The position numbers and the translations under genes are program-made. The notes under the pieces are model-generated. The model made no database searches and was not told the DNA's origin. It saw only the letters and a list, made by a program, of their open reading frames with translations. 64,000 nt of DNA from contig NZ_PHSN01000022.1 in NCBI RefSeq assembly GCF_002871005.1, positions 1 to 64,000 of the forward strand, given 5' to 3'. Of this stretch, positions 52,268 to 62,714 are shown in pieces (position 1 is the first letter of the stretch; the number at the start of each line of letters is the position of its first letter). The DNA is from Acidimangrovimonas sediminis. Lineage in GTDB: Bacteria > Pseudomonadota > Alphaproteobacteria > Rhodobacterales > Rhodobacteraceae.

Positions 52268-53242
52268 ATGACCTGCGCAAATCCGAAGGGCCTGATGCTG
52301 GCCGCCACCCTGACCCTGCTTGCCGGCGCGGCCCAAGCCGAGGTGCCCAATGTCGTGACCGACATTCCGCCCGTCGGGTCCCTGGTAAGCCAGGTGATGG
52401 GCGATCTCGGCAAACCCGTCGTGCTGACCGGCAAGGGCGCCGATCCGCATGATTTCCAGATGCGGCCCTCGCAGGCCTCGGCACTGTCCAAGGCCGACAT
52501 CGTGTTCTGGATCGGGCCCGAGCTGACGCCCTGGCTAGACCACGCGCTCAAGGGCGTCGGCGCCGAAGGGCGGGCCGTGGCGCTGTTGCATGCGAAGGGC
52601 ACCACACAGCTCAGCTATGCCGTGGGCGAGGGCGACCCGGGCGCGGAAGGGAACCACAACGACAAGAGTCAGAAGGACGAGGGCCACAAGGACGGGGGTC
52701 ACGATCACGAAGGCCACGATCAAGAAGGGCTGAACCCGCATGCCTGGCTCGACCCGGACAACGCGCAGGTCTGGCTGAAGCTGATCGCGGCGGATCTTTC
52801 GGCGAAGGATCCGGCCCATGCGGCCACCTATGACGCAAACGCCGCGGCGGCCGCGAAGGCGATCGCGGCGGCGGACACGGCGGCGAAGGCGACCCTGACT
52901 CCGGTGCGCGGCGCGCCGATCGTCGTCTTTCACGACGCCTTCGGCTATTTTGCCCGGCACTACGGCCTGAACGTCGCCGGCTCGGTCGCCGAGGGCGATG
53001 CGGCGACCCCGGGCGCGAAGCGGCTTGCCGACATCCACGACATGCTCGACCGCACCGGTGCGGTCTGCGTCTTCCCCGAGGACAACCACGATCCGAAGCT
53101 GGTCGAGGCGGTGGTTTCGGGAACGAAGGCGAAGATCGGCGCCCCGCTGGACCCCGCCGGAACGTCGCAGCCGATGGGGCCGGATCTCTACGAGACGCTG
53201 ATCGAGCGACTGGCGCACCAAGTGGCCGATTGCGCCGGGTGA
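52268..53242 (+). CDS. znuA: Zinc ABC transporter periplasmic binding protein ZnuA
   Basis: ZnuA captures zinc in the periplasm and hands it to ZnuB. The 324-aa protein has a signal peptide (about 1-24, ending AAQA) and a cluster A-I fold with metal ligands His61 (ADPHDF) and His158 (NPHAW), a third His in VVFHDAFGYF and an acidic ligand near the C-terminus. A His/Asp/Glu/Lys-rich flexible loop (about 121-155) precedes His158, as usual for ZnuA. The ATG at 52268 has CGGAG about 9 bp upstream. It is convergent with ugd across a hairpin. Confidence 0.96.
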   Translation: MTCANPKGLMLAATLTLLAGAAQAEVPNVVTDIPPVGSLVSQVMGDLGKPVVLTGKGADPHDFQMRPSQASALSKADIVFWIGPELTPWLDHALKGVGAEGRAVALLHAKGTTQLSYAVGEGDPGAEGNHNDKSQKDEGHKDGGHDHEGHDQEGLNPHAWLDPDNAQVWLKLIAADLSAKDPAHAATYDANAAAAAKAIAAADTAAKATLTPVRGAPIVVFHDAFGYFARHYGLNVAGSVAEGDAATPGAKRLADIHDMLDRTGAVCVFPEDNHDPKLVEAVVSGTKAKIGAPLDPAGTSQPMGPDLYETLIERLAHQVADCAG

Positions 53243-53282
53243 CCGGCGCAGAGCCGATGGGCGCAGAGCTGACGGACGCAGA

Positions 53283-53307
53283 GCAGGGGGGCCGTCTGCC
53301 CCCCTGC
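53283..53307. terminator. Hairpin between znuA and ugd
   Basis: GCAGGGGGGC and GCCCCCCTGC form a perfect 10-bp stem with loop CGTCT, next to repeat A copy 8, between convergent stops. There is no long T-run. Confidence 0.6.
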
Positions 53308-53315
53308 ACCCCCCG

Positions 53316-53338
53316 AGGATATTTCCGCTCAGAAGAAG
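53316..53338 (+). repeat. Dispersed repeat A, copy 8
   Basis: AGGATATTTCCGCTCAGAAG plus AAG, one change from the consensus. It precedes the ugd stop. Confidence 0.75.
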
Positions 53339-53351
53339 GGGCGGCGGGCGA

Positions 53352-54656
53352 TTACCGTCCGACGCCGATATAGGCCTCGAAGCCCGCGCGCCTGGCGTCC
53401 TTCTCGGAGTAGATGTTGCGCAGGTCGGCCATCCGGGCCGTCGCCATTCCGCCCGCCAGCCGCTTGAGGTCGAGGGCGCGGAATTCGTTCCACTCGGTCA
53501 GCAGGATCACCACATCCGCCCCGGCGGCGGCATCGTAGGCGTCGTCAACCCAGCTGACCCCCGGCAGGAGCGCCTCGCCCTCCTTGCGGCCCTGCGGGTC
53601 GACCACCTTGACCCGGGCGCCGCCGCCCACCAGCGCCGGAACGATCGTCAGCGACGGCCCCTCGCGCATGTCGTCGGTGTTGGGCTTGAACGTCACCCCC
53701 AGCACCGCCACGGTCTTGCCGTTCACCGTACCGCCGCAGAGATCGACGATGCGGTCTATCATCCGCCGCTTGACCTCTTCGTTCACCGCAATCACCGTCT
53801 CGACGATGCGCACCGGCGAGGCATGATCCTGCCCGATCCGGGCAAGGGCGTTGGTATCCTTGGGGAAGCACGAGCCGCCGTAGCCCGGGCCCGCGTGCAG
53901 GAACTTGTTGCCGATCCGGCCGTCGAGGCCCATGCCCTTCGACACCGCCTTGACGTCGGCGCCGACGCGTTCGCACAGCGCCGCGATCTCGTTGATGAAG
54001 GTGATCTTGGTGGCCAGGAAGGCGTTGGCCGCGTACTTGATCATCTCGGCCGATTCCAGGTCGGTGAAGACGATCGGGAAGTCGCGCAGGAAGAGCGGGC
54101 GGTAGATGTCGCCCATGACCTCGCGTGCGCGCTCCGACTCGACCCCGACGACCACGCGGTCGGGGCGCATGAAATCGTCGATCGCCGCGCCTTCGCGCAG
54201 GAATTCGGGGTTCGAGGCGACATCGAAGCCGGCCGCGGGATTGGCCGCGGCGATCACCTTCTCGACCGCGCGGTTGGTGCCCACCGGCACCGTCGATTTG
54301 GTGACGATTACCGAATACCCGGTGAGGGCGGCCGCGATCTCTTCGGCCGCGGCCATCACATAGGTCAGGTCTGCATGGCCATCGCCGCGCCGGGTGGGCG
54401 TGCCGACCGCGATGAACACCGCCTCGGCCCCGTCGACCGCCGCCGCCAGATCGGTCGTGAAGGTCAGTCGCCCCGCCTCGACGTTGCGGGCGAGGACCTC
54501 GTCGAGGCCCGGCTCGTAGATCGGGACCTCACCGGCCTCTAGCATCTCGATCTTGGCGGGATTCTTGTCGACACAGACCACGTCGTGCCCGAAATCCGAG
54601 AAACACACCCCGGACACGAGGCCCACGTAGCCCGTACCGATCATCGCGATCTTCAT
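53352..54656 (-). CDS. ugd: UDP-glucose 6-dehydrogenase
   Basis: Ugd oxidises UDP-glucose twice with NAD+ to UDP-glucuronate, a precursor for extracellular or lipid-linked polysaccharides. The 434-aa protein has the NAD loop GTGYVGLVSG (about 7-16), VGTPTRRGDG (about 84-93), ASNPEFLREG, the catalytic cysteine in GPGYGGSCFPKDT (about 252-264) and GVTFKPNTDDMREGPS. The ATG at 54656 follows GGGAGC. The epimerase 89 bp upstream acts on its product, so the pair makes UDP-galacturonate. Confidence 0.95.
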   Translation of the reverse strand: MKIAMIGTGYVGLVSGVCFSDFGHDVVCVDKNPAKIEMLEAGEVPIYEPGLDEVLARNVEAGRLTFTTDLAAAVDGAEAVFIAVGTPTRRGDGHADLTYVMAAAEEIAAALTGYSVIVTKSTVPVGTNRAVEKVIAAANPAAGFDVASNPEFLREGAAIDDFMRPDRVVVGVESERAREVMGDIYRPLFLRDFPIVFTDLESAEMIKYAANAFLATKITFINEIAALCERVGADVKAVSKGMGLDGRIGNKFLHAGPGYGGSCFPKDTNALARIGQDHASPVRIVETVIAVNEEVKRRMIDRIVDLCGGTVNGKTVAVLGVTFKPNTDDMREGPSLTIVPALVGGGARVKVVDPQGRKEGEALLPGVSWVDDAYDAAAGADVVILLTEWNEFRALDLKRLAGGMATARMADLRNIYSEKDARRAGFEAYIGVGR

Positions 54657-54745
54657 CCGAAAGCTCCCAAATTCACTGTCCACCCAAGGGAATGCGCGAC
54701 CGCGCCGCGCAAGTCAATTCCGCCGTCGCTGCGGCGCGGCATGAT

Positions 54746-55753
54746 TCAGGCGTTGTAGCGCGCGCGGTACCATGTGACGAACTCGGCGACCCCCTCGGTC
54801 ACCTCCGTGCGCGGAAGCGCGCCGACCAGCGCCTCCAGCAGCCGCGTCTCGGCCCAGGTCGCGGGCACGTCGCCGGGCTGCATCTCCATGAAGTTCGGGA
54901 TCGCCGCGCGGCCGGTCGCGGCCTCGATCGCCGCGATGAAATCCATCAGCTTCACCGGCTGGCCGTTGCCGATGTTCACCACCCGCCACGGTGCCACCGG
55001 CGACAGACTGTCGAACGTGCCCGCGGGCGCACCGGTAACGGGCGGCACCTCCATCAGCCGTCGGATCCCGAGGACGAGATCCTCGACATAGGTGAAGTCG
55101 CGCATCATCTCGCCGTGGTTGTAGATGTCGATCGGCTCTCCGGCGAGGATCGCCTTCGTGAACTTGAAAAGTGCCATGTCCGGCCGCCCCCAGGGCCCGT
55201 AGACGGTGAAGAAGCGGAACATCGTCGTGGGAATGCCGAAGAGATGTGCATAGGAATGCGCCATCGCCTCGTTCGCCTTCTTGGTGGCGGCATAGAACGA
55301 CATCTGCGCATCGGCCTTGTCGGTCTCGGCATAGGGCATCTTCTCGTTGGCGCCGAAGACCGAGGAGGTGGAGGCCAGCATCAGGTGCGCGGGGGTATGG
55401 GCGCGGGCGGCCTCGAGCACCTCGAAGGTGCCGATCAGGTTGGCATCGACATAGGAGCGCGGCGCCTCGATCGAGTAGCGCACCCCGGCCTGGGCGGCGA
55501 GATGGACGATGACATCGGGCGCCGCTTCGGCCACCGTCTCCATCACCCGGCCCCTGTCTTCGAGCATGGCGGTCACCTGCCGGAAGCCGGGCCGCTGCTC
55601 GAGGATCTCCAGCCGGGCGCGTTTCAGCGCGGGGTCGTAGTAATCCGTCATCCCGTCGAAGCCGGTCACCTCGAAGCCTTCGTCAAGCAGTAGGCGGCAG
55701 AGGTGGAAACCGATGAACCCGGCCGACCCGGTGACGAGAATGCTGCGTGCCAT
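54746..55753 (-). CDS. UDP-glucuronate 4-epimerase-type NAD-dependent epimerase
   Basis: The 335-aa protein is a short-chain epimerase with [12 protein letters not shown] (about 8-19), the D[12 protein letters not shown] segment (about 37-48) typical of UDP-glucuronate epimerases (LspL, Cap1J), and an SxYxxxK-type site in [11 protein letters not shown] (about 151-161). It converts UDP-glucuronate to UDP-galacturonate. It sits upstream of ugd in the same direction, as expected for a two-step pathway. The start at 55753 is supported by the family N-terminus and a GGGGGG tract upstream. Confidence 0.9.
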   Translation of the reverse strand: MARSILVTGSAGFIGFHLCRLLLDEGFEVTGFDGMTDYYDPALKRARLEILEQRPGFRQVTAMLEDRGRVMETVAEAAPDVIVHLAAQAGVRYSIEAPRSYVDANLIGTFEVLEAARAHTPAHLMLASTSSVFGANEKMPYAETDKADAQMSFYAATKKANEAMAHSYAHLFGIPTTMFRFFTVYGPWGRPDMALFKFTKAILAGEPIDIYNHGEMMRDFTYVEDLVLGIRRLMEVPPVTGAPAGTFDSLSPVAPWRVVNIGNGQPVKLMDFIAAIEAATGRAAIPNFMEMQPGDVPATWAETRLLEALVGALPRTEVTEGVAEFVTWYRARYNA

Positions 55754-55964
55754 GACGGCCCCCCTGCTGATGCGGCGCCACATTGGCGGCGTGCTCAGGT
55801 GGGGTCAACCGACCGAAGGGCGCTCCACCAACGACAGACCGGCGCGAGGCCGACCGGGCGGTGCCTGCGCAAGGGCCCGCCCCGGCCGCGGGCACGGCAT
55901 CATCCTGTGGTGCCCGGTTCCTGTCGTGTCCGCTTTTCCCCTCGTGCGCCGGGCCGACGGCGCT

Positions 55965-56324
55965 CTAGCTGCCCCTGTAGGTCGAATAGCCGTAGGGCGA
56001 GAGCAGAAGCGGCACGTGGTAATGGCTGTCGGCATCGGTGACGCCGAAGCGGATCGGCACCGCATCGAGGAACAGCCGCTCCCCCACCGCCTGGCCGGTC
56101 GCGCGCAGGTAGGTACCGGTAAAGAACACCAGCTCGTAATCCGCGGCGCGCATGCTGCCCCGCGGCAGCAACGGCGCGTCGGTGCGGCCGTCGGCATTGG
56201 TCACCGCCTCGGCCACCTTGTGCGGCCCCCCCTCGTCCAGCCGGAACAGCGCCAGCGGCACGCCCCCGGCCGGAACGCCCCGGGCGGTATCCAGAACATG
56301 CGTCGTCAGATAACCTTCGGCCAT
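55965..56324 (-). CDS. uraH: 5-hydroxyisourate hydrolase
   Basis: UraH, a transthyretin-like enzyme, hydrolyses 5-hydroxyisourate, the product of PuuD, to OHCU. The 119-aa protein has LTTHVLDTARGVPA (about 6-19) with a catalytic His, the central RGSMRAADYELVFFTGTYL, and the diagnostic C-terminal YRGS. The HIS-containing HYHVPLLLSPYGYSTYRGS tail completes the site. It is divergent from the puuE-uraD fusion that continues the pathway. Length is normal for the family. Confidence 0.95.
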   Translation of the reverse strand: MAEGYLTTHVLDTARGVPAGGVPLALFRLDEGGPHKVAEAVTNADGRTDAPLLPRGSMRAADYELVFFTGTYLRATGQAVGERLFLDAVPIRFGVTDADSHYHVPLLLSPYGYSTYRGS

Positions 56325-56485
56325 GGGAAAGCCTCCTGTCGGCGATCAATCCTTGCGCATCCTAGCCACGAACGGCCCAGCGATGCGACCCGGCAGCTGG
56401 CCGGTAGGACCTTCTGCGATATTTTGAAAATATCTTGGCATGATGCCACGGTAGACAGGGAATGTCAGCAAGACGAGGACCGATC

Positions 56486-57901
56486 ATGAACCGCTACCCC
56501 CGCGACATGCTGGGCCACGGCCCCACCCCACCCGACGCGGGCTGGCCAGGCGGCGCCAGGATCGCCGTGCAGATCGTGCTGAACTACGAGGAGGGGGGCG
56601 AGAACTGCATCCTTCACGGCGACGCCGCCTCCGAGGCCTTCCTGTCCGACATCGCCGGCGCCGCCATGTGGCCGGGCCAGCGCCACTGGAACATGGAATC
56701 GATCTACGAATACGGCGCGCGGGCAGGCTTCTGGCGGCTGCACCGCCTGTTCACTTCCCTGGGCATCCCGCTGACGATCTACGGCGTCGCCACCGCCCTC
56801 GCCCGCTCGCCCGAACAGGTCGCCGCGATGCAGGACGCGGGATGGGAGATCGCCTCGCACGGGTTCAAGTGGGTCGAGCACAAGGACATGCCCGAGGAAG
56901 AGGAACGCGCCGCCATCGCCGAGGCGATCCGCCTGCACACCGAGGTGACGGGCGAACGCCCGCTCGGCTGGTACACCGGGCGCTGCTCGGCCAACACCGT
57001 GCGGCTGGTGACCGAGGCGGGGGGCTTTGCCTACATCTCCGACACCTACGATGACGACCTCCCCTACTGGATCGAGCACGGCGACCGCGACCAGCTGATC
57101 ATCCCCTACACGCTGGAAGCCAACGACATGCGCTTCGCCACCTCGCCCGGCTGGATCACCGGCGACCAGTTCGAGCGTTACCTGAAGGATGCCTTCGACA
57201 CGCTCTACGCGGAAGGAGAGGCCGGCGGCGCGAAGATGATGTCGATCGGCCTGCACAATCGCCTGATCGGCCGCCCGGGCAAGATGGCCGGGCTGAAGCG
57301 CTTCCTCGAGTACGCGCAGGCGCATCAGGGCGTCTGGTTCCCCCGCCGCATCGACGTGGCGCGCCATTGGGCCGAACATCACCCCCATACGCGGTTCGAG
57401 CGCCCCTCGCGCATGTCGCGCGACACCTTCGTCGCGCGCTTCGGGGGCATCTTCGAACACTCCCCCTGGATTGCCGAACGCGCCTTCGCGCTGGAGCTCG
57501 GCCCGGCGCATGACACCGCGGTCGGGGTGCACAGCGCGCTGGCCCGCATGTTCCGCGCCGCCACGCCCGAGGAACGCCTCGGCGTCCTCAAGGCCCACCC
57601 CGACCTAGCCGGCAAGCTGGCGCAGGCGAAACGTCTGACCGCCGAATCGACCGGCGAACAGGCCAGTGCCGGCCTCGACGCCCTGACCGACGCCGAACGC
57701 GCCCGGTTCGGGGATCTGAACGCCAAATACATGGAAAAGCACGGCTTTCCCTTTATCATCGCGGTCCGCGACCACGACAAGGCGGGCATCCTTTCCGCCT
57801 TCGAACGCCGCCTCGCCAATCCCACCGACGCCGAGCTTCCGGAGGCCTGCAAACAGGTCGAACGGATCGCGCTCCTGCGTCTCAAGGACCTCCTGCCATG
57901 A
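56486..57901 (+). CDS. puuE: Fused allantoinase (PuuE) and OHCU decarboxylase (UraD)
   Basis: The 471-aa protein joins two consecutive steps. Residues of about 1-310 are PuuE, a polysaccharide-deacetylase-fold allantoinase (NYEEGGENCILHGD, EIASHGFKWVEH, GWYTGRCSANT), which opens allantoin to allantoate. Residues of about 320-471 are UraD, which decarboxylates OHCU to S-allantoin (AHPDLAGKLA and EKHGFPFIIAVRDHDKAGILSAFERRL segments, with the active-site His). PuuE-UraD fusions exist in several alphaproteobacteria. The start at 56486 has GACGAGG upstream. It overlaps the next gene by 4 bp. Confidence 0.94.
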   Translation: MNRYPRDMLGHGPTPPDAGWPGGARIAVQIVLNYEEGGENCILHGDAASEAFLSDIAGAAMWPGQRHWNMESIYEYGARAGFWRLHRLFTSLGIPLTIYGVATALARSPEQVAAMQDAGWEIASHGFKWVEHKDMPEEEERAAIAEAIRLHTEVTGERPLGWYTGRCSANTVRLVTEAGGFAYISDTYDDDLPYWIEHGDRDQLIIPYTLEANDMRFATSPGWITGDQFERYLKDAFDTLYAEGEAGGAKMMSIGLHNRLIGRPGKMAGLKRFLEYAQAHQGVWFPRRIDVARHWAEHHPHTRFERPSRMSRDTFVARFGGIFEHSPWIAERAFALELGPAHDTAVGVHSALARMFRAATPEERLGVLKAHPDLAGKLAQAKRLTAESTGEQASAGLDALTDAERARFGDLNAKYMEKHGFPFIIAVRDHDKAGILSAFERRLANPTDAELPEACKQVERIALLRLKDLLP

Positions 57902-58752
57902 CCAGCTACACCGGCCCGATCGACGGCCTGCCGCCGCAAACCGCGCTTCACACCGGCCGCGCGGTATTCACCGAGGCCTATGCCGTCCTCCCCCGCGGGG
58001 TGATGCGCGACATCGTCACCTCGTTCCTCCCCGGCTGGTCCGACACCCGCGCCTGGATCATCGCACGACCGCTCTCGGGCTTCGCCGAGACCTTCTCGCA
58101 TTACATCCTCGAGATCGCCCCGGGCGGCGGCTCCGACACCCCGGAACCCGAGACCGGCGCGCAGGGCGTGCTCTTCGTCACCGGGGGCCACGTCACCCTC
58201 ACCCTCGGGGCCACGGCGCATGATCTGGCGGCGGGCGGCTACGCCTACCTGCCCCCCGGCAGCGACTGGCGCCTTCACGCCACGGGCGACACCCCCGCCA
58301 CGCTCCACTGGATCCGCAAGCTCTACGAACCCGCCCCGGGCATCGCACGGCCCGAGGCCTTCGTCACCTCGGACGCCGAAACCCCGCTCAGCCCGATGCC
58401 GGGGACCGAGGGCCGCTGGGCCACCACCCGCTTCGTCGACCCCGCGGATCTGCGCCACGACATGCATGTCAACATCGTCACCTTCGAACCGGGCGCCACC
58501 ATCCCGTTCGAGGAAACCCACGTGATGGAACACGGCCTCTACGTGCTCGAGGGCAAGGCGGTCTACCGCCTCAACCGCGACTGGGTCGAGGTCGAGGCCG
58601 GCGATTACATGTGGCTCCGTGCCTTCTGCCCGCAGGCCTGCTACGCCGCCGGCCCCGGCCGCTTCCGCTACCTGCTCTACAAGGACATCAACCGCCACGC
58701 GAACCTCCGCGGGCCCGGGGCCTTCGGGCGCGCATCCGGAGCCGCCGGATGA
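57898..58752 (+). CDS. (S)-ureidoglycine aminohydrolase (bicupin)
   Basis: The 284-aa protein is the two-cupin enzyme that releases ammonia from S-ureidoglycine to give S-ureidoglycolate. The C-terminal cupin has a Mn-binding-type pattern EETHVMEHGLYVLEGKAVYRLN (about 202-223), and the N-terminal one is less conserved. It is translationally coupled to puuE-uraD (ATGA). Its substrate comes from allantoate amidohydrolase, which is not in this window, so that gene must be elsewhere. A repeat-A hairpin separates it from allA. Confidence 0.9.
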   Translation: MTSYTGPIDGLPPQTALHTGRAVFTEAYAVLPRGVMRDIVTSFLPGWSDTRAWIIARPLSGFAETFSHYILEIAPGGGSDTPEPETGAQGVLFVTGGHVTLTLGATAHDLAAGGYAYLPPGSDWRLHATGDTPATLHWIRKLYEPAPGIARPEAFVTSDAETPLSPMPGTEGRWATTRFVDPADLRHDMHVNIVTFEPGATIPFEETHVMEHGLYVLEGKAVYRLNRDWVEVEAGDYMWLRAFCPQACYAAGPGRFRYLLYKDINRHANLRGPGAFGRASGAAG

Positions 58753-58760
58753 CCCGCCCC

Positions 58761-58783
58761 TTTCTTCTGAGCGGAAATATCCC
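58761..58783 (-). repeat. Dispersed repeat A, copy 9
   Basis: On the minus strand this reads GGGATATTTCCGCTCAGAAG plus AAA, with an adjoining G/C hairpin (58784-58811). Unlike most copies it sits between two genes of the same operon direction, so any termination here would split the pathway operon. Confidence 0.75.
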
Positions 58784-58831
58784 GGGGGGTCCGGGGGGCT
58801 GGCCCCCCGGCCTCGCCGCAGGCGCCACCGC

Positions 58832-59335
58832 ATGACCCGCACGATCCGCGCCACCGCCCTGACCCGGCCCGCCTTCGCCCCCTTCGGCGAGGTGCTCGAC
58901 ACCAACGGCCCGCATGACAAGCTGATCAACCAGGGTCTCTGCGGCCGCTGGCACGACCGGGCGACGCTCGACTTCGGCCCCGGGGGACGTGCGGGGATCT
59001 CGCTCTTCCGGGCGGAGCCGCGCGCGCTTCCCTACCGGCTCGAGATGGTCGAGCGGCACCCCGAGGGCAGCCAGGCCTTCCTGCCGATGAGCGAACACCC
59101 ATTCCTCGTCATCGTCGCACCGGACGAGGGGGGCACACCCGGCACGCCGCAGGCCTTCCTCACCGCCCCCGGGCAGGGGATCAACCTGCACCGCGGCGCC
59201 TGGCACGGGGTGCTGACACCGCTGCATGCGCCGGGGCTCTTCGCCGTGGTCGACCGCATCGGCGATACCCCCAACCTGCAGGAACACTGGTTCGATGCGC
59301 CCTACACAATCGTTCTCTCTGACCTCGCCCCCTGA
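58832..59335 (+). CDS. allA: Ureidoglycolate lyase
   Basis: AllA cleaves S-ureidoglycolate to glyoxylate and urea, the last step of the pathway. The 167-aa cupin-like protein has FAPFGEVLDTNGP (about 15-27), VERHPEGSQAFLPMSEHPFLVIVAP (about 73-97) and the LHRGAWHG motif (about 118-125). The start at 58832 lacks a strong ribosome-binding site and follows the repeat-A hairpin. It is followed by the purine permease gene. Confidence 0.92.
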   Translation: MTRTIRATALTRPAFAPFGEVLDTNGPHDKLINQGLCGRWHDRATLDFGPGGRAGISLFRAEPRALPYRLEMVERHPEGSQAFLPMSEHPFLVIVAPDEGGTPGTPQAFLTAPGQGINLHRGAWHGVLTPLHAPGLFAVVDRIGDTPNLQEHWFDAPYTIVLSDLAP

Positions 59336-59447
59336 CCTCGCCCCCCTGACCTCGCCCCCCCGGGCCCAACCCGGCGGCCGGACCACCCGCCGGAATCGAG
59401 AGACAAAGGCCGCCTCAGACGAAGGCCGCTTCAACAGTGAGGATTTC

Positions 59448-60968
59448 ATGACCGCCCCCGCCTCCTCTACCGACCCCGCCGCATCTCCTTCGTCCTCCTC
59501 CGTGCATCCCGTCGACGAGGTGCTGCCGCCCGGCCGTTTGATCACCCTCGGTCTGCAGCATGTCCTCGTCATGTACGCCGGGGCCGTGGCGGTTCCGCTG
59601 ATCATCGGCCGGGTGCTGAGGCTCGCGCCCGAGGACGTGGCCTTCCTGATCTCGGCCGACCTCTTCGCCTGCGGGATCGTGACGCTGATCCAGTCGCTGG
59701 GCGTGACCCCATATTTCGGCATCCGCCTGCCGGTGATGATGGGCGTCACCTTCGCCTCGGTGGGGCCGATGATCGGCGTGGCGATCGCGCACCCGGGCAC
59801 GGAAGGCGCGCGGATGATATTCGGCGGCATCATCGGGGCGGGTATCATCGGCATCCTGATCGCCCCGCTGGTGTCGAAGATGCTGCGCTTCTTCCCGCCC
59901 GTGGTGACCGGCACGATCATCCTCGTCATCGGCGTCACGCTTATGAAGATCGGCATCTCGTGGATCTTCGGCCTGCCCGTGGGCCCCACCGCGCCCAAGG
60001 TCGTGGACCCCGCCAACGCCGCCTGGCTCGAGGCCGCGTCGACGGCGGCGGAGGCCGCGGGCGCGGGCGCCATGCCCAAGGGCTTCGCGATCCTGCCGAC
60101 TCTGAACAACACCTCCTACGCGAACCCCGCCAACATCGCGATCTCGGCCGCGGTGCTGGTGGTGATCCTGCTGATTGCCCGCCTCGCCCGCGGCTTCTTG
60201 CAGAACATCGCGGTGCTTCTGGGCATCGTCTTCGGGGGCATCCTCGTCGCCATTTTCGGGATGATGGGCTTTGCCAAGGTCGGCCGCGCGGGATGGTTCG
60301 AGCTGGTCCCTCCGTTCCACTTCGGCATGCCGATCTTCGACCCCGTCCTGATCGTGACCTTCGTGCTGGTGATGATCGTGGTGATGATCGAATCCACCGG
60401 CATGTTCCTTGCGCTGGGAGAGATGACCGGCGTGAAGATCACCCAAAAGCGCCTTGCCGCCGGCCTGCGCACCGACGGCGTGGGTGCCATCATCGGCGGG
60501 CTGTTCAACACCTTCCCCTATACCTCGTTCTCGCAGAACGTGGGGCTGGTGGGGGTCACCGGCATCCGCTCGCGCTTCGTCTGCGTGACCGGGGGCGCGA
60601 TCCTGATCCTGCTGGGGTTGATCCCGAAGATGGGCGCGCTGGTCGAAAGCCTGCCGACCTCGGTGCTGGGCGGGGCGGGACTGGTGATGTTCGGCATGGT
60701 GGCGGCCACCGGCATCCGCATCCTGTCGCGGGTCGATTTCACCACCAGCCGCAACAACCTGTTCATCGTGGCGGTCAGCCTCGGCTTCGGGATGATCCCG
60801 CTGATCGCGCCCGACTTCAAGATGTGGATGCCGCATGCGATCCACCCGCTGATCGACAGCGGCATCCTGCTGGCCACCCTCTCCGCCGTGACCCTGAACC
60901 TCGTCTTCAACGGCGCCACCGGCGACGCCGAGGACGCCCGGCACGCCGCCGAGACCGCCGAGGCCTGA
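59448..60968 (+). CDS. Uracil-xanthine permease-family nucleobase transporter
   Basis: The 506-aa protein belongs to the nucleobase:cation symporter-2 family (UraA/XanQ/UacT). It has about 13-14 helices, the N-terminal GLQHVLVMYAGAVAVPLI segment (about 35-52), the QSLG-VTPYFGIRLPVMMGVTFA region, and the signature NTFPYTSFSQNVGLVGVTGIRSRFVCVTGG (about 350-379). Position after allA points to import of xanthine or urate to feed the catabolic genes, but the substrate is inferred. The ATG at 59448 has GTGAGGATTTC upstream. Confidence 0.92.
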   Translation: MTAPASSTDPAASPSSSSVHPVDEVLPPGRLITLGLQHVLVMYAGAVAVPLIIGRVLRLAPEDVAFLISADLFACGIVTLIQSLGVTPYFGIRLPVMMGVTFASVGPMIGVAIAHPGTEGARMIFGGIIGAGIIGILIAPLVSKMLRFFPPVVTGTIILVIGVTLMKIGISWIFGLPVGPTAPKVVDPANAAWLEAASTAAEAAGAGAMPKGFAILPTLNNTSYANPANIAISAAVLVVILLIARLARGFLQNIAVLLGIVFGGILVAIFGMMGFAKVGRAGWFELVPPFHFGMPIFDPVLIVTFVLVMIVVMIESTGMFLALGEMTGVKITQKRLAAGLRTDGVGAIIGGLFNTFPYTSFSQNVGLVGVTGIRSRFVCVTGGAILILLGLIPKMGALVESLPTSVLGGAGLVMFGMVAATGIRILSRVDFTTSRNNLFIVAVSLGFGMIPLIAPDFKMWMPHAIHPLIDSGILLATLSAVTLNLVFNGATGDAEDARHAAETAEA

Positions 60969-62633
<1,665 letters not shown>

Positions 62634-62714
62634 TTGGCTCAGCCCTGACACGGGAGCCGCGCTCTTCCAACTCGGCGCGCGGCGCTCTAGTCTCCGCGCG
62701 AAACGGAGGGCGTG

